Shown here in pieces: positions 52,471 through 60,975 of a stretch of DNA of 64,000 nucleotides (its first letter is position 1; the number at the start of each line of letters is the position of its first letter). Location of the stretch: positions 1-64,000 of the forward strand of contig NZ_RKMH01000009.1 of assembly GCF_003797185.1 (NCBI RefSeq). Direction: 5' to 3'. Under the pieces are notes generated by a model. The model was not told the origin of the DNA. It saw only the letters and a list, made by a program, of their open reading frames with translations, and did no database searches. The DNA is from Gordonia oryzae. GTDB taxonomy: Bacteria; Actinomycetota; Actinomycetes; Mycobacteriales; Mycobacteriaceae. A program made the position numbers and the translations under genes.

Positions 52471-53025
52471 TCAGGCGTGGTCGCCGAAATCGAAAAGCGC
52501 GGCCATCGTCGTCCGGCCGTCGAGAGCCTCGCGGATGATGTCGGCGTGACCACTGTGATGGGCGGTCTCGCGCAACATGTGGAGAGCCATCTTGCGTACC
52601 GTCCACCACTCCCGCTCGGGTTGCCACGGCGCGGTCGCCTGGGGGATCAATTCGTCGAGCGAACCGACCTCGGCGATCACCGCGTCGTAGGCGAGTGCGG
52701 CATCCCGGTAGGCGGCGAGCCACTCCTCGAGCGTCTCGCCTTCGGTGAGTTCGTACCCGTGCTCAAGGTTCTCCATGTGGATCTCGGCGTTCGGGTCGCG
52801 GTCGAGGATGGTCTGGGTGTGCTCGCGCTGCACCATCGTCAGGTGCTTGAGGAGACCGCCGAGGGTCAGCTCGCTCACGGTGCTTCGACGGCGGGCCTGC
52901 TCGTCGTCGAGGTCGCGCAAGGTTACCAGGAACATTGCGCGCTGATCCTCCAACAGGGTCAAGACGTCGGCTTTTTCGCCGGTGACGTCGACGGTGAGGG
53001 TGACCGAGGTGTAGGTGCCGGCCAT
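52471..53025 (-). CDS. DinB-family (DUF664) protein
   Basis: A 184-residue DinB-like four-helix protein. Metal-ligand histidines are visible in LGGLLKHLTMVQREH (near 62) and MALHMLRETAHHSGHADIIRE (near 155), the usual H-x-H arrangement of mycothiol-dependent or related enzymes. It differs from the DinB gene at 2040 in length and sequence. ATG at 53025 follows GAAAGGCACC. No operon partner. Confidence 0.82.
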   Translation of the reverse strand: MAGTYTSVTLTVDVTGEKADVLTLLEDQRAMFLVTLRDLDDEQARRRSTVSELTLGGLLKHLTMVQREHTQTILDRDPNAEIHMENLEHGYELTEGETLEEWLAAYRDAALAYDAVIAEVGSLDELIPQATAPWQPEREWWTVRKMALHMLRETAHHSGHADIIREALDGRTTMAALFDFGDHA

Positions 53026-53153
53026 GATGGTGCCTTTCGGAGTGGTTCGCGGTCACCACCGAAACTACGAACCAATGCGGACAGATCCAGTCCGCATTCA
53101 CTCGGGAAGGGAAATCTGTTGCCGGGAAGCCACGCGACGCGCACCATGCCCTC

Positions 53154-53795
53154 ATGCCCGAGCCCTCCTCGTACTTCGATGAACCCGCCGAACTGTCGAC
53201 TCTGCTCCGCAAGCCGACTCGCGGTGGCGACCGCGTGTTGCTCGACGACGTCCTCGACTCGGTCCTCGTCGGAACCCTCTCGACCGTCGTCGGCGGGTGG
53301 CCGTGGTCGGTGCCGTTGCTCTTCGCCCGCGACGGCGACGACATCCTCATGCACGGATCGATCGCCGCAGGCGCATTGCGTCATGTGGCCGAGGGTGCGC
53401 CGTCGACGTTCACCGTGTTCGTCCTCGACGCCATCGTGGTGGCCGACAGTCTCTTCGACCATTCCGCGAACTATCGGTCCGCGGTGGTGCGCGGAATCCC
53501 CGAACGCGCCGACGACGACCTGGCAGCATTGGAAGCCTTGTCGGACAAGCTGATACCGGGCCGCGTCGGCGAGACGCCGCCGATCACCGGCAAGGAGCGT
53601 GCCGCGACGATCGCCCTGCGGATGCCGATCGTCGACGGTCAGTGGATTGCCAAGGCCCGCAGCGGAGGTCCCGGTGTCGATACCGACAACTGGACCGGAG
53701 TCGTGCCGGTCCGCACCGTCTACGACGACCCGATTCCCACGACGGGCACGAAGATCCCCGAGTCAGTGCGGCGCCTGGTGCGCGGCGGCCGGTGA
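53154..53795 (+). CDS. Pyridoxamine 5'-phosphate oxidase-like flavin-binding protein
   Basis: A 213-residue split-barrel FMN-binding protein of the nitroimidazole-resistance/pyridoxamine-oxidase-like group: VLLDDVLDSVLVGTLSTVVGGWPWSVPLLFARDGDDILMHGSIAAGALRH is the FMN-barrel core, followed by FDHSANYRSAVVRGIPE and AKARSGGPGVDTDNWTGVVPV. The redox substrate is unknown. ATG at 53154. It is convergent with the acyl-CoA synthetase gene (31 bases between stops). Confidence 0.82.
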   Translation: MPEPSSYFDEPAELSTLLRKPTRGGDRVLLDDVLDSVLVGTLSTVVGGWPWSVPLLFARDGDDILMHGSIAAGALRHVAEGAPSTFTVFVLDAIVVADSLFDHSANYRSAVVRGIPERADDDLAALEALSDKLIPGRVGETPPITGKERAATIALRMPIVDGQWIAKARSGGPGVDTDNWTGVVPVRTVYDDPIPTTGTKIPESVRRLVRGGR

Positions 53796-53826
53796 CGACA
53801 GCGACCTGTGATCCCGGCGGCCGGTA

Positions 53827-55422
53827 CTACCTCTGCCGCAGGACGAACCGCTGGATCTTGCCGCTCGGTGTCTTGGGCAGCGCGTCGACGAAATGCACAC
53901 TGCGCGGATAGGCATGCGCGGCGAAACCCGTCTTGACCAGCTGCTGCAGCTCGGCCTCCAGCGCACCGTCGCCAACCACACCGTCGGCGAGCACGACGAA
54001 GGCCTCGAGGACTTCACCACGCAGCTCGTCCGGCCGCCCGACGACGGCGACGTCGATCACCGACGGATGGGTGATCAGCACGCTCTCGACGTCGAATGGT
54101 CCGATCCGGTACCCAGCCATGATGATCACGTCATCATCCCGAGCGCTGAAGAAGTAGCTGCCGTTCTCGTCTACCCGGCCCGTGTCGCCGGTCAGATACC
54201 AGCGCCCGTCCTCGGTGAATCTGGCCGCGGTCTTCTCTGCGTCGTCGAGATAGCCGGTGAACCACAGTGCCGGACTGGCCGATACGTCGATCGCGATCTG
54301 TCCGTCGACAATCCCGGTGGCGAAACCGGGCATCTGGTGGCCCATCGATCCGGGGATCAGCGGTCTGCGCACTTCCGGGGCCCAATGGTTGTTGATGAAC
54401 ATGCCGTGTTCGGTCTGGCCGTAGTGATCGCGCACCTCGGTGCCCAATGCGACTGTTGCCCAATCGATCACGTCCGGCGTCAACGGCTCGCCCGCCGACG
54501 ACGCATGCCGAAGCGAAAAGCCCTCGATCGCACCGCTTTTGCTCAGCGCGCGATACACCGTCGGGGCGGCGGCGAAGTTGGTGACGCCAAGCTCGCCGAG
54601 AATGTGAGCGGTCAGCTCCGGCGTGAAACCGGCCTGCAGCAAGATGTTCGGGCGTCCGGTGGCCAGTGGACCGAGGACGCCGTAATACAGACCGTAGGCC
54701 CAGCCCGGGTCGGCGGCATTCCAGAACACGTCGTCGTCGGTCACGTCGAGGCCGAAACGCATGTACGTGACGAACGCCGCCAGTGCGCGCACCGGAACCG
54801 GAACCCCCTTGGGTGCCCCGGTGGTTCCGCTGGTGAATAGCAGGATCAGGTGCCCGTCACCTCCGACGGCCACCGAATCCTCCCACGGCGCACTCGCCGT
54901 GAGCAGGGTGTCGAAATCGTGGGTGTCCGACCCGTTCTCGGCCGGACTTCCGGCACCGGCGACCACCGTGGTCAGCCCCTCGATTCCGTTGAGTTTGTCG
55001 ACCTGACCTGCCTCGGTCACCAAGACGTCGGCGTCGCCTCCACGTAGCCGCATCTCGATCGCCGGTGTCGCAAACGCGGTGAACAGCGGGATGTAGACGG
55101 CGCCGAGGCGGGCGAGTGCCAGCAACGTGACCACCAGCTCGACGCGCTTGCCCATCAATACACCGACCCGTGAACCGCGCTCGACGCCGAGCCCGGCCAG
55201 GGCGGTCGCGAACTTTCGCGACTGCGCGGCCAGGTCGCCGTAGGTGATGGGGGTGGTGACGAGGTCGTGGCCGCTGGTGTCGACCGTCACGAAGGCGACA
55301 GCATCCGGGTCGTGCCGGTCGACGAGCAGGGTTGCGGCATTCGCGTCGTCCGCGCCGAACTCGGTCAGCAACGCGGCCACCTCGGCCTCGACGGAGGGAT
55401 GCGCGGGAGCGGTCTGGGTCAT
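53827..55422 (-). CDS. AMP-forming acyl-CoA synthetase (AcsM-like)
   Basis: A 531-residue ligase of the acetyl/medium-chain acyl-CoA synthetase type. Motifs: LLFTSGTTGAPKGVPVP, WNAADPGWAYGLYYGVLGPLATG (typical of AcsM/AcsA-like ligases), HYGQTEHGMF, WYLTGDTGRVDENGSYF, DDVIIMAGYRIGPFDVESVL, and the catalytic lysine in KTPSGKIQRFVLRQR. It is clearly distinct from the two FadD-type ligases in this window. A GAF-LuxR regulator lies divergently 118 bases away and is a candidate controller. Likely substrates are short to medium acids. Confidence 0.9.
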   Translation of the reverse strand: MTQTAPAHPSVEAEVAALLTEFGADDANAATLLVDRHDPDAVAFVTVDTSGHDLVTTPITYGDLAAQSRKFATALAGLGVERGSRVGVLMGKRVELVVTLLALARLGAVYIPLFTAFATPAIEMRLRGGDADVLVTEAGQVDKLNGIEGLTTVVAGAGSPAENGSDTHDFDTLLTASAPWEDSVAVGGDGHLILLFTSGTTGAPKGVPVPVRALAAFVTYMRFGLDVTDDDVFWNAADPGWAYGLYYGVLGPLATGRPNILLQAGFTPELTAHILGELGVTNFAAAPTVYRALSKSGAIEGFSLRHASSAGEPLTPDVIDWATVALGTEVRDHYGQTEHGMFINNHWAPEVRRPLIPGSMGHQMPGFATGIVDGQIAIDVSASPALWFTGYLDDAEKTAARFTEDGRWYLTGDTGRVDENGSYFFSARDDDVIIMAGYRIGPFDVESVLITHPSVIDVAVVGRPDELRGEVLEAFVVLADGVVGDGALEAELQQLVKTGFAAHAYPRSVHFVDALPKTPSGKIQRFVLRQR

Positions 55423-55540
55423 GGTCTCACCTGGGCCTCATGAGTAAGCTGAATCACAGTCGCATGCATTGTCGGCCGCGACCGACGATGCATGCCACCC
55501 CCCGAAGAGGGGTCGCACACGGCCGGAGGAGGTGACCGCG

Positions 55541-56347
55541 ATGCCCGAATCTCTGGCGGCGCCGGTCACCGACGCCCTGCGCCGATTGCGTCGGGCCAGT
55601 GGTGTCTCACTTGCCTTCGGTGGCGTCGTGCAGAGCGGACACGGACTGCGTCTGAGCCACTTCGTCGGCCACACGGTCGGCGCTCTCAACGGCGTTGCCG
55701 TCGACATCGGGCACGGACTCGGCGGCAAGGTGGTGGCCACAAACCGGCCGATGGTCGTCGACGACTACCTGAAGACGCCGCGGATCACTCACCGCTACAA
55801 CGCGGTCATTGCGACGGAGGGCCTGCGGGCCATGGCCGCGGCACCTGTGATCGTCGACCGGTCACCGGTGGCGGTGATCTACGGCGCGTTGCGCACCGAC
55901 GATCCGCTCGGCGGCCGGGCGCTCGACGCCCTCGCCGTGGAGGCTCGCACGCTCGAACAGCAGATCGTCGCCGCCCGGACATCCGTCGAGACCGCGGCGG
56001 TCCAACCCGAGGCCGACGCGCTGCGCGTTCGGTTGACCGAGGCATATGCGCAACTGCGTGACCTCGCGCGCTCGGTCGACGATGCCGAGGTCGCCGCCGC
56101 GATCGGCCGCATCACCGACGGGCTCCTCGACGCCACACCTGACCACGAGTCGGCGGCGTTGACCCGTCGCGAGCAGGACGTGCTGGCGCTGGCCGCGCTC
56201 GGCTATCCCAACGCACGAATCGCCGACTCACTGGGCATCGGCGTCCAGACCGCCAAGGGCTATGTGAAGGACGCTATGCGAAAGCTCGGTGCCACAAGCC
56301 GATTGGAGGCAGTGGTGATCGCGCGGCGCTCCGGTCTGCTGCCGTGA
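55541..56347 (+). CDS. GAF-LuxR-type transcriptional regulator
   Basis: A 268-residue one-component regulator. The GAF-like sensory domain spans about 10-150 (LRRASGVSLAFGGVVQSG, IGHGLGGKVVATNRPMVVDDY, GLRAMAAAPVIVDRSPVAVIYGAL). A helical linker leads to the C-terminal LuxR helix-turn-helix LTRREQDVLALAALGYPNARIADSLGIGVQTAKGYVKDAMRKL. ATG at 55541 follows GGAGGAGG; the frame is open upstream without similarity. It is divergent from the acyl-CoA synthetase and 6 bases ahead of the IclR gene on the same strand. Likely regulates the synthetase. Confidence 0.85.
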   Translation: MPESLAAPVTDALRRLRRASGVSLAFGGVVQSGHGLRLSHFVGHTVGALNGVAVDIGHGLGGKVVATNRPMVVDDYLKTPRITHRYNAVIATEGLRAMAAAPVIVDRSPVAVIYGALRTDDPLGGRALDALAVEARTLEQQIVAARTSVETAAVQPEADALRVRLTEAYAQLRDLARSVDDAEVAAAIGRITDGLLDATPDHESAALTRREQDVLALAALGYPNARIADSLGIGVQTAKGYVKDAMRKLGATSRLEAVVIARRSGLLP

Positions 56348-56353
56348 GTACCG

Positions 56354-57154
56354 ATGGCCGGTAACACCTCGACGCCGGGTGCGTCGGTGGCGGCGCGCAC
56401 GCTCGCGTTGCTGGGTACGTTCGACTCCACTCATCGAGTGCTCTCGTTGTCCGACATGGCCGCTCGTGCAGGCCTTCCGTTGCCGACGGCGCATCGTCTC
56501 GCCGGTGAGCTCGAACGGTGGGGTGCGCTGGTGCGCCGACCCGACGGCCGGTACGTGATCGGCAGTCGTCTGTGGGATCTCGGACTTCTCGCACCCATCC
56601 AGTCCGGGATTCGGGAGGTTGCCAAGCCCTTTCTTCACGACCTCTACGCCGCGACCACGGCGACCGTGCACCTGGCCATTCGGGAGGGCACCGTCGCTCT
56701 GTATCTCGACCGCATCTCCGGAAAGGAATCGGTGCCGGTCGTCAGCCGGGTTGGCGGGCGACTCCCGTTGACCGCCACCGGCGTCGGGAAGGTGTTGCTC
56801 GCGCACGCCCCCAACGATATTCGCGAGGAAGTGATGGCCTCGCTCACGCGGATCACCCCGCACACCATCGTGAATCCGAAGCTTCTCGACGAGCAGCTGC
56901 GCCGCGTTCATGACGAGGGCTACGCGACAACCGTCGAGGAGATGACGCTTGGCGCCTGCTCGGTGGCCGTCCCCGTGCGCGGTCCCGACGGCGTGGTCGC
57001 TGCCCTCGGCATGGTGGTGCCGTCGATCAGCGGCCGACTGCCCCGGATCGTTGCCGCGTTACAGGTTGCCGCACAAGGGATCGGGCGCTCACTCGGGGCG
57101 CCCACCCGGGTAGGCGGTCCTCCACCCGGTGGTCGAGGTGTGGCGGAGCCCTAG
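56354..57154 (+). CDS. IclR-family transcriptional regulator
   Basis: A 266-residue IclR regulator. The winged helix lies at the N-terminus (SVAARTLALLGTFDSTHRVLSLSDMAARAGLPLPTAHRLAGELERWG). The effector domain follows with REGTVALYLDRISGKESVPVVSRVGGRLPLTATGVGKVLLAHAP and MTLGACSVAVPVRGPDG. It starts 6 bases after the GAF-LuxR stop. IclR proteins such as PobR and PcaR control 4-hydroxybenzoate genes, and pobA lies convergently 195 bases away, so this is a good candidate regulator of pobA. Confidence 0.88.
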   Translation: MAGNTSTPGASVAARTLALLGTFDSTHRVLSLSDMAARAGLPLPTAHRLAGELERWGALVRRPDGRYVIGSRLWDLGLLAPIQSGIREVAKPFLHDLYAATTATVHLAIREGTVALYLDRISGKESVPVVSRVGGRLPLTATGVGKVLLAHAPNDIREEVMASLTRITPHTIVNPKLLDEQLRRVHDEGYATTVEEMTLGACSVAVPVRGPDGVVAALGMVVPSISGRLPRIVAALQVAAQGIGRSLGAPTRVGGPPPGGRGVAEP

Positions 57155-57349
57155 TAGCGGAGCCTTGAGAACTGGTGAACCGCTGCTGGTTGAGAACCTC
57201 CAGCGTTAGCGCGCGGTGGTCTCGAGACGCTCCGGCTCGCTGGGCTTCTCGGCTATCGGGGAGGAGTGGGGCGTAGGCCAACGGGGAGGAGCAGGGTACC
57301 TCGACCATTGGAAAGGGGCCGGGCGGTTCGACCATCGGGGCCCAGCGGA
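57155..57349. repeat. Intergenic repeat-like element between iclR and pobA
   Basis: The 195-base gap between convergent genes holds short imperfect repeats: CGGGGAGGAG at 57257 and 57283, and TCGACCATTGG/TCGACCATCGG at 57301 and 57328. A GTCTCGAGACGCTCCGGCTCGC block starts near 57219. Such words resemble the dispersed intergenic elements of Gordonia-type genomes (inference). No gene is seen. Confidence 0.4.
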
Positions 57350-58534
57350 TCAAGCAGAGGGCCAGCCGGTGTATCCCTCGGCGAGATAGGCCGATCCGGA
57401 CTCGGAGGCGGTCAGTGTTTCGAGTTCGCCGAGTTGTCGGCGCTCGTCGAAGTCCGATGCGTCGGAAGCCTTGTGCAGCATCGTCGTCATCCAGTACGAG
57501 AAGTGCTGAGCCTTCCAGACGCGGGCGAGCGCACGCTCGGTGTAGGAGTCCAGTGCCGTCTCGTCGTCCGCGAGCAGGGTTCGTTCGATGGTCTCGGCCA
57601 ACACCTGGACGTCGGCGAGGGCGAGGTTGAGCCCCTTGGCGCCGGTCGGCGGGACCGTATGTGCCGCGTCGCCGGCGAGGAGTAGCTTTCCGTCGCGCAT
57701 CGGGGTCTGCACGAAGCTGCGGAACGGCAGCACGCCCTTGTCGATGATCGGGCCTTCCTGCAACGAGAAACCGTCCGGTCCTGCCAGTCGGCGCTGCAAC
57801 TCGGCCCAGATCCGGTCGTCGGACCATTCGTCGGGGTTCTCGGCCGGGTCGCACTGGAAGTACATGCGTTGCACCGACTCCGTGCGTTGACTGATCAGTG
57901 CGAAGCCGAACGGGGAACGGGTGTAGATCAATTCGGGTGCGCTACGCGGAGCCTCGGTGAGGATACCGAACCAGGCGAACGGGTACTCGCGGAATAGTCG
58001 CTGCGGGTCGGCGACGAGGTCGCGGCAGATGCTGCGCGAGCCATCGGCGCCGACGACGAGGTCGGCCCGGATCTCGTGGCGCCCATCGGTATCGGAGTAG
58101 ACCACGCGAGGCGTCTCGCGGTGGTCGGTGACCAGAGTGTCGGCGATGCCGTAACGGAGGTCGCCGTCGTCACGAACCCGTGCGGCGTGTAGATCGATGA
58201 ACACGTCGGTCTGCGGGTAGAGCCAGCATGAGGCGCCGACGAGTTCCTGGAAGTCGATGCGATGGCTGATGCCGTCGAAGCGCAGGTCGATGCCCTGGTG
58301 TTCGTGGCCGTCGGTGAGGACGCGATCGCTGACCCCGGATTCGACGAGTAGCCGGACGCTGTCTCGCTCCAGGATTCCGGCGCGGTGGGTGGTCTCGATC
58401 TGCTCGTAGGTGCGGGTGTCGAGGACGATGCTCGCGATTCCGGCTCGATGCAGCAGATGCGAGAGCATCAGGCCGGCCGGACCGCCGCCGACGATCGCGA
58501 CCTGCGTACGGGTGCTGCTGGTGAAAGTGGACAT
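57350..58534 (-). CDS. pobA: 4-hydroxybenzoate 3-monooxygenase
   Basis: A 394-residue FAD-dependent hydroxylase that converts 4-hydroxybenzoate to protocatechuate with NAD(P)H and O2. FAD motif VAIVGGGPAGLMLSHLLHRAGI, the PobA-specific RTYEQIETTHRAGILERDSVRLL, DVFIDLHAA, LVVGADGSRSICR, and the ribityl motif LAGDAAHTVPPTGAKGLNLALADV. The C-terminus matches PobA (HFSYWMTTMLH). ATG at 58534 follows GAGGAGTC; an ATG seven codons upstream is less likely. An IclR gene lies downstream in opposite orientation. No protocatechuate dioxygenase is in the window. Confidence 0.93.
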   Translation of the reverse strand: MSTFTSSTRTQVAIVGGGPAGLMLSHLLHRAGIASIVLDTRTYEQIETTHRAGILERDSVRLLVESGVSDRVLTDGHEHQGIDLRFDGISHRIDFQELVGASCWLYPQTDVFIDLHAARVRDDGDLRYGIADTLVTDHRETPRVVYSDTDGRHEIRADLVVGADGSRSICRDLVADPQRLFREYPFAWFGILTEAPRSAPELIYTRSPFGFALISQRTESVQRMYFQCDPAENPDEWSDDRIWAELQRRLAGPDGFSLQEGPIIDKGVLPFRSFVQTPMRDGKLLLAGDAAHTVPPTGAKGLNLALADVQVLAETIERTLLADDETALDSYTERALARVWKAQHFSYWMTTMLHKASDASDFDERRQLGELETLTASESGSAYLAEGYTGWPSA

Positions 58535-58635
58535 GTGACTCCTCTGGTTGAGCACACGGTAGGGAGAGCGCCATCACAACCACCAGACCGCACTTCCACT
58601 CAGTGAAAGCCCATGCCGATCTGCTGCAGAAGCGG

Positions 58636-58683
58636 GTGTCACGACCGGGCGGCTGCGGCACACTGGGTTGTGACCCGTGACAC
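58636..58683. promoter_or_regulatory. Inverted repeat in the pobA/aldehyde dehydrogenase promoter region
   Basis: GTGTCACG (58636-58643) and CGTGACAC (58676-58683) are perfect 8-bp arms with a 32-base spacer, in the 185-base gap between divergent pobA and the dehydrogenase gene. A regulator dimer pair could bind both and act on either gene. The right arm ends 36 bases before the dehydrogenase ATG. Confidence 0.45.
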
Positions 58684-58719
58684 ACAGAAGTGATGACGTG
58701 GACATCTCAGGAGGCGTGA

Positions 58720-60159
58720 ATGATCAGCTACGACAAACTCTTCATCGGCGGACAGTGGGTAGCCCCAGCATCGGGTGAACAGATCGAGGTCGTGTCGTCG
58801 AGCACCGAGGAACGGATCGGGGTGGTGCCGGCTGCGGTCGAGGCCGATGTGGACGCCGCGGTCGCCGCAGCGCGGGAGGCGTTCGACGATCCGCAGGGCT
58901 GGGCGCGTTGGGAACCGTCGCGCCGTGCCGATGCGATGGAACAGCTCGCCGACATCCTCGAGACCAAAGGCGAGGAGATGGCCCGCCGAGTGTCGGCGCA
59001 GAACGGGATGCCGATCGCCATCTCGAGTCAGCTCGAGACCGGAATCCCGCTGACCCTGCTGCGGTACTACGCCGGGCTGGCACGTGGGTTCTCCTTCGAG
59101 GTCGAGCAGGATCACCTCTTCGGCGGGACAACGCTGGTGCGCCGGGAACCGGTCGGGGTGGTCGGGGCAATCGTGCCGTGGAACTATCCGCAGGCACTCG
59201 CGGCGTTCAAATACGGTCCGGCGCTGGCCGCCGGCTGTGCGATCGTGCTCAAGCCGTCGCCGGAAACGGTGCTCGACGCCTTCTTGTTCGCCGAGGCGGT
59301 CGCCGAGAGCGACATCCCCGACGGCGTCGTCAACGTGGTACCCGGTGGCCGGGACACCGGTGCCTACCTGGTCTCGCACCGCGACGTCGACAAGGTGGCG
59401 TTCACCGGGTCGACCGCGGCCGGCCGGCAGATCGCGGCCACCTGTGGGCAACTGCTGCGACCGGTGACCCTGGAACTCGGCGGAAAGTCGGCCGCAATCG
59501 TCCTCGACGACGCCAATCTCGACCTGTCGGTGATGGGCGAGCGACTCTTCGAGAGCCTGTTGGTCAACAATGGCCAGACCTGTTACCTCGGAACTCGAAT
59601 CCTGGCCCCCGACAACCGGTATGACGAGGTCGTCGACACCTTGGCGGCATTTATGAGCAGTCTGCCGGTTGGTGATGCGCTCGACGAGTCGACAATGATC
59701 GGTCCGATGGCCAGCCGTGCTCATCGCGATCGGGTGGAGGGCTATATCGAGAAGGGCAAGGGTGACGGAGCGCGCGTCGTGGTCGGCGGTGGTCGCAGCG
59801 AGCGTGACCGAGGCTGGTTCGTGCAACCGACGCTGTTCGCCGACGTCGACAACCACTCGACCATCGCCCAGGAGGAGATCTTCGGGCCGGTCCTCTCGGT
59901 GATCCGCTACTCCGACACCGACGACGCGATCCGTCTCGCCAACGACTCCGACTACGGACTCGGCGGTTCGGTGTGGACCTCCGATCCCGACCGCGGCAAG
60001 GACGTGGCGCGTCGGGTGCGCACCGGAACGATCGGTATCAACCGGTACATGCCCGATCCGGGCGCACCGTTCGGCGGCGTCAAGGACAGCGGTATCGGAC
60101 GCGAACTCGGGCCGCAGTCGATGGAGGCCTACCTGGTGTACAAGTCCATCTACGCCTGA
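58720..60159 (+). CDS. NAD(P)+-dependent aldehyde dehydrogenase
   Basis: A 479-residue aldehyde dehydrogenase that oxidises an aldehyde to an acid. The general base is Glu252 (LELGGKSA), the nucleophile Cys288 (NNGQTCYLGTR). Other marks are VPWNYPQALAAFKYGPALAAGCAIVLKPSPET, FTGSTAAGRQIA for cofactor, EEIFGPVLSVIRY and PFGGVKDSGIGRELG. ATG at 58720 with AGGAGG 6 bases ahead. It is divergent from pobA. Possible substrates include aromatic aldehydes or terpenoid aldehydes; a 4-hydroxybenzaldehyde role next to pobA is attractive but unproven. Confidence 0.9.
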   Translation: MISYDKLFIGGQWVAPASGEQIEVVSSSTEERIGVVPAAVEADVDAAVAAAREAFDDPQGWARWEPSRRADAMEQLADILETKGEEMARRVSAQNGMPIAISSQLETGIPLTLLRYYAGLARGFSFEVEQDHLFGGTTLVRREPVGVVGAIVPWNYPQALAAFKYGPALAAGCAIVLKPSPETVLDAFLFAEAVAESDIPDGVVNVVPGGRDTGAYLVSHRDVDKVAFTGSTAAGRQIAATCGQLLRPVTLELGGKSAAIVLDDANLDLSVMGERLFESLLVNNGQTCYLGTRILAPDNRYDEVVDTLAAFMSSLPVGDALDESTMIGPMASRAHRDRVEGYIEKGKGDGARVVVGGGRSERDRGWFVQPTLFADVDNHSTIAQEEIFGPVLSVIRYSDTDDAIRLANDSDYGLGGSVWTSDPDRGKDVARRVRTGTIGINRYMPDPGAPFGGVKDSGIGRELGPQSMEAYLVYKSIYA

Positions 60160-60179
60160 GCCCGGCACATCCGCCCGAG

Positions 60180-60262
60180 TACGAATACAGATTCCACAGA
60201 ATTGGCCGAACAGCCCCGATTTTCGGGGTCCGATGTCCGCTCACGTGGAATCTGTATTCGTA
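60180..60262. terminator. Long inverted repeat with inner hairpin, probable bidirectional terminator
   Basis: Perfect 18-bp arms (60180-60197, beginning TACGAATACAG, and 60245-60262) enclose a 47-base spacer that itself holds CCCCGATTTTCGGGG. It lies 20 bases after the dehydrogenase stop; the right arm overlaps the last codons of a convergent LuxR relic. AT-rich long arms are unusual here and could also be a small element end. Confidence 0.55.
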
Positions 60263-60690
60263 TCGCGCTCGGTCCAGACGAGTGTGACGAACTCGGCGCG
60301 GTTGGCCGACGTGGGTGAGCGCGAACACCCGGCTCACGTACTTCTTGACCGTGTCGGGTTCGAGGCTCAGCGATCCGGCGATCTCGTCGTTGGTCCAACC
60401 GTCGCCGACCAGTTCCGCAATCTCCTGCTGACGTGGCGTGAGTCGGTCGCGCCACCCGGGGCGAGTCCCCCGGGCAGGGTCTTCGCAAGAGTGGACAGTT
60501 GGCCTGCGAGCAGTCCGAGGGCGCGGATCTCGGTGGCGGGCAGGTCCTTGCCCTCGGAGTCGAAGATGCCGACCAGTCCGTGGCAGTGGTCGGCCAACCC
60601 GAGATGCAGGACCGCTGCGCTGCGCAATTGACGCCGATACAGGAACCGCTCCGGGTATTCGACTGCGGTGGAGGGTAATCGACGCAGTTG
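60241..60690 (-). pseudogene. LuxR-family regulator relic with two frameshifts
   Basis: Reading leftward from about 60690: RFLYRRQLRSAAVLHLGLAD, GLVGIFDSEGKDLPATEIRALGLLAGQLSTLAKTLPG (GAF-like sensory part). Then in a second frame comes LTPRQQEIAELVGDGWTNDEIAGSLSLEPDTVKKYVSRVF (LuxR helix-turn-helix). Then a third frame gives ANRAEFVTLVWTERDTNTDST with stop at 60241-60243. The N-terminal part is cut where the luciferase-like fragment begins. The three frames show two indels, so it is inactive. Confidence 0.7.
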
Positions 60691-60713
60691 CAGGTGCGAG
60701 ATCGCCCGCGCGT

Positions 60714-60929
60714 GGGTTCGACGCGCTCGGCCACCACTGGAAGGTGATGGAGGAACGCGCCGCGGCTCACGGCACGACCGTCGATCGTTCGCAGTGGCGA
60801 TTGGCCGGACCTTTCCACATCGCGGAAACCGAGGAGCAGGCGCGAAAGCAGGTCGAGTACGGCATCGAGGAGTGGTTCGACGATTTCCAGCACGTCGCGG
60901 CCTTCCCACAGAACTCCTCGAAGCCTTGA
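60714..60929 (+). pseudogene. Luciferase-like (LimB-type) monooxygenase fragment
   Basis: About 71 codons read GFDALGHHWKVMEERAAAHG, then WRLAGPFHIAETEEQARKQVEYGIEEWFDDFQHVAAFPQ, ending at TGA. This is an internal piece of a flavin-dependent luciferase-like monooxygenase of the limonene 1,2-monooxygenase type, normally about 380-400 residues. Both ends are missing, and it adjoins the reverse-strand LuxR relic. It is evidence that a terpene-type oxygenase gene was once here. Confidence 0.65.
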
Positions 60930-60975
60930 AGCACCGGGCACTGTGTCGTTCAGGGCATTGGAGCAGTGCCCGGTC

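Noticed and set aside
58639..60168. 1.5-kb minus-strand frame opposite the aldehyde dehydrogenase
   Set aside because: It exactly mirrors the dehydrogenase gene, which carries all catalytic motifs. The mirror frame has no recognisable domain.
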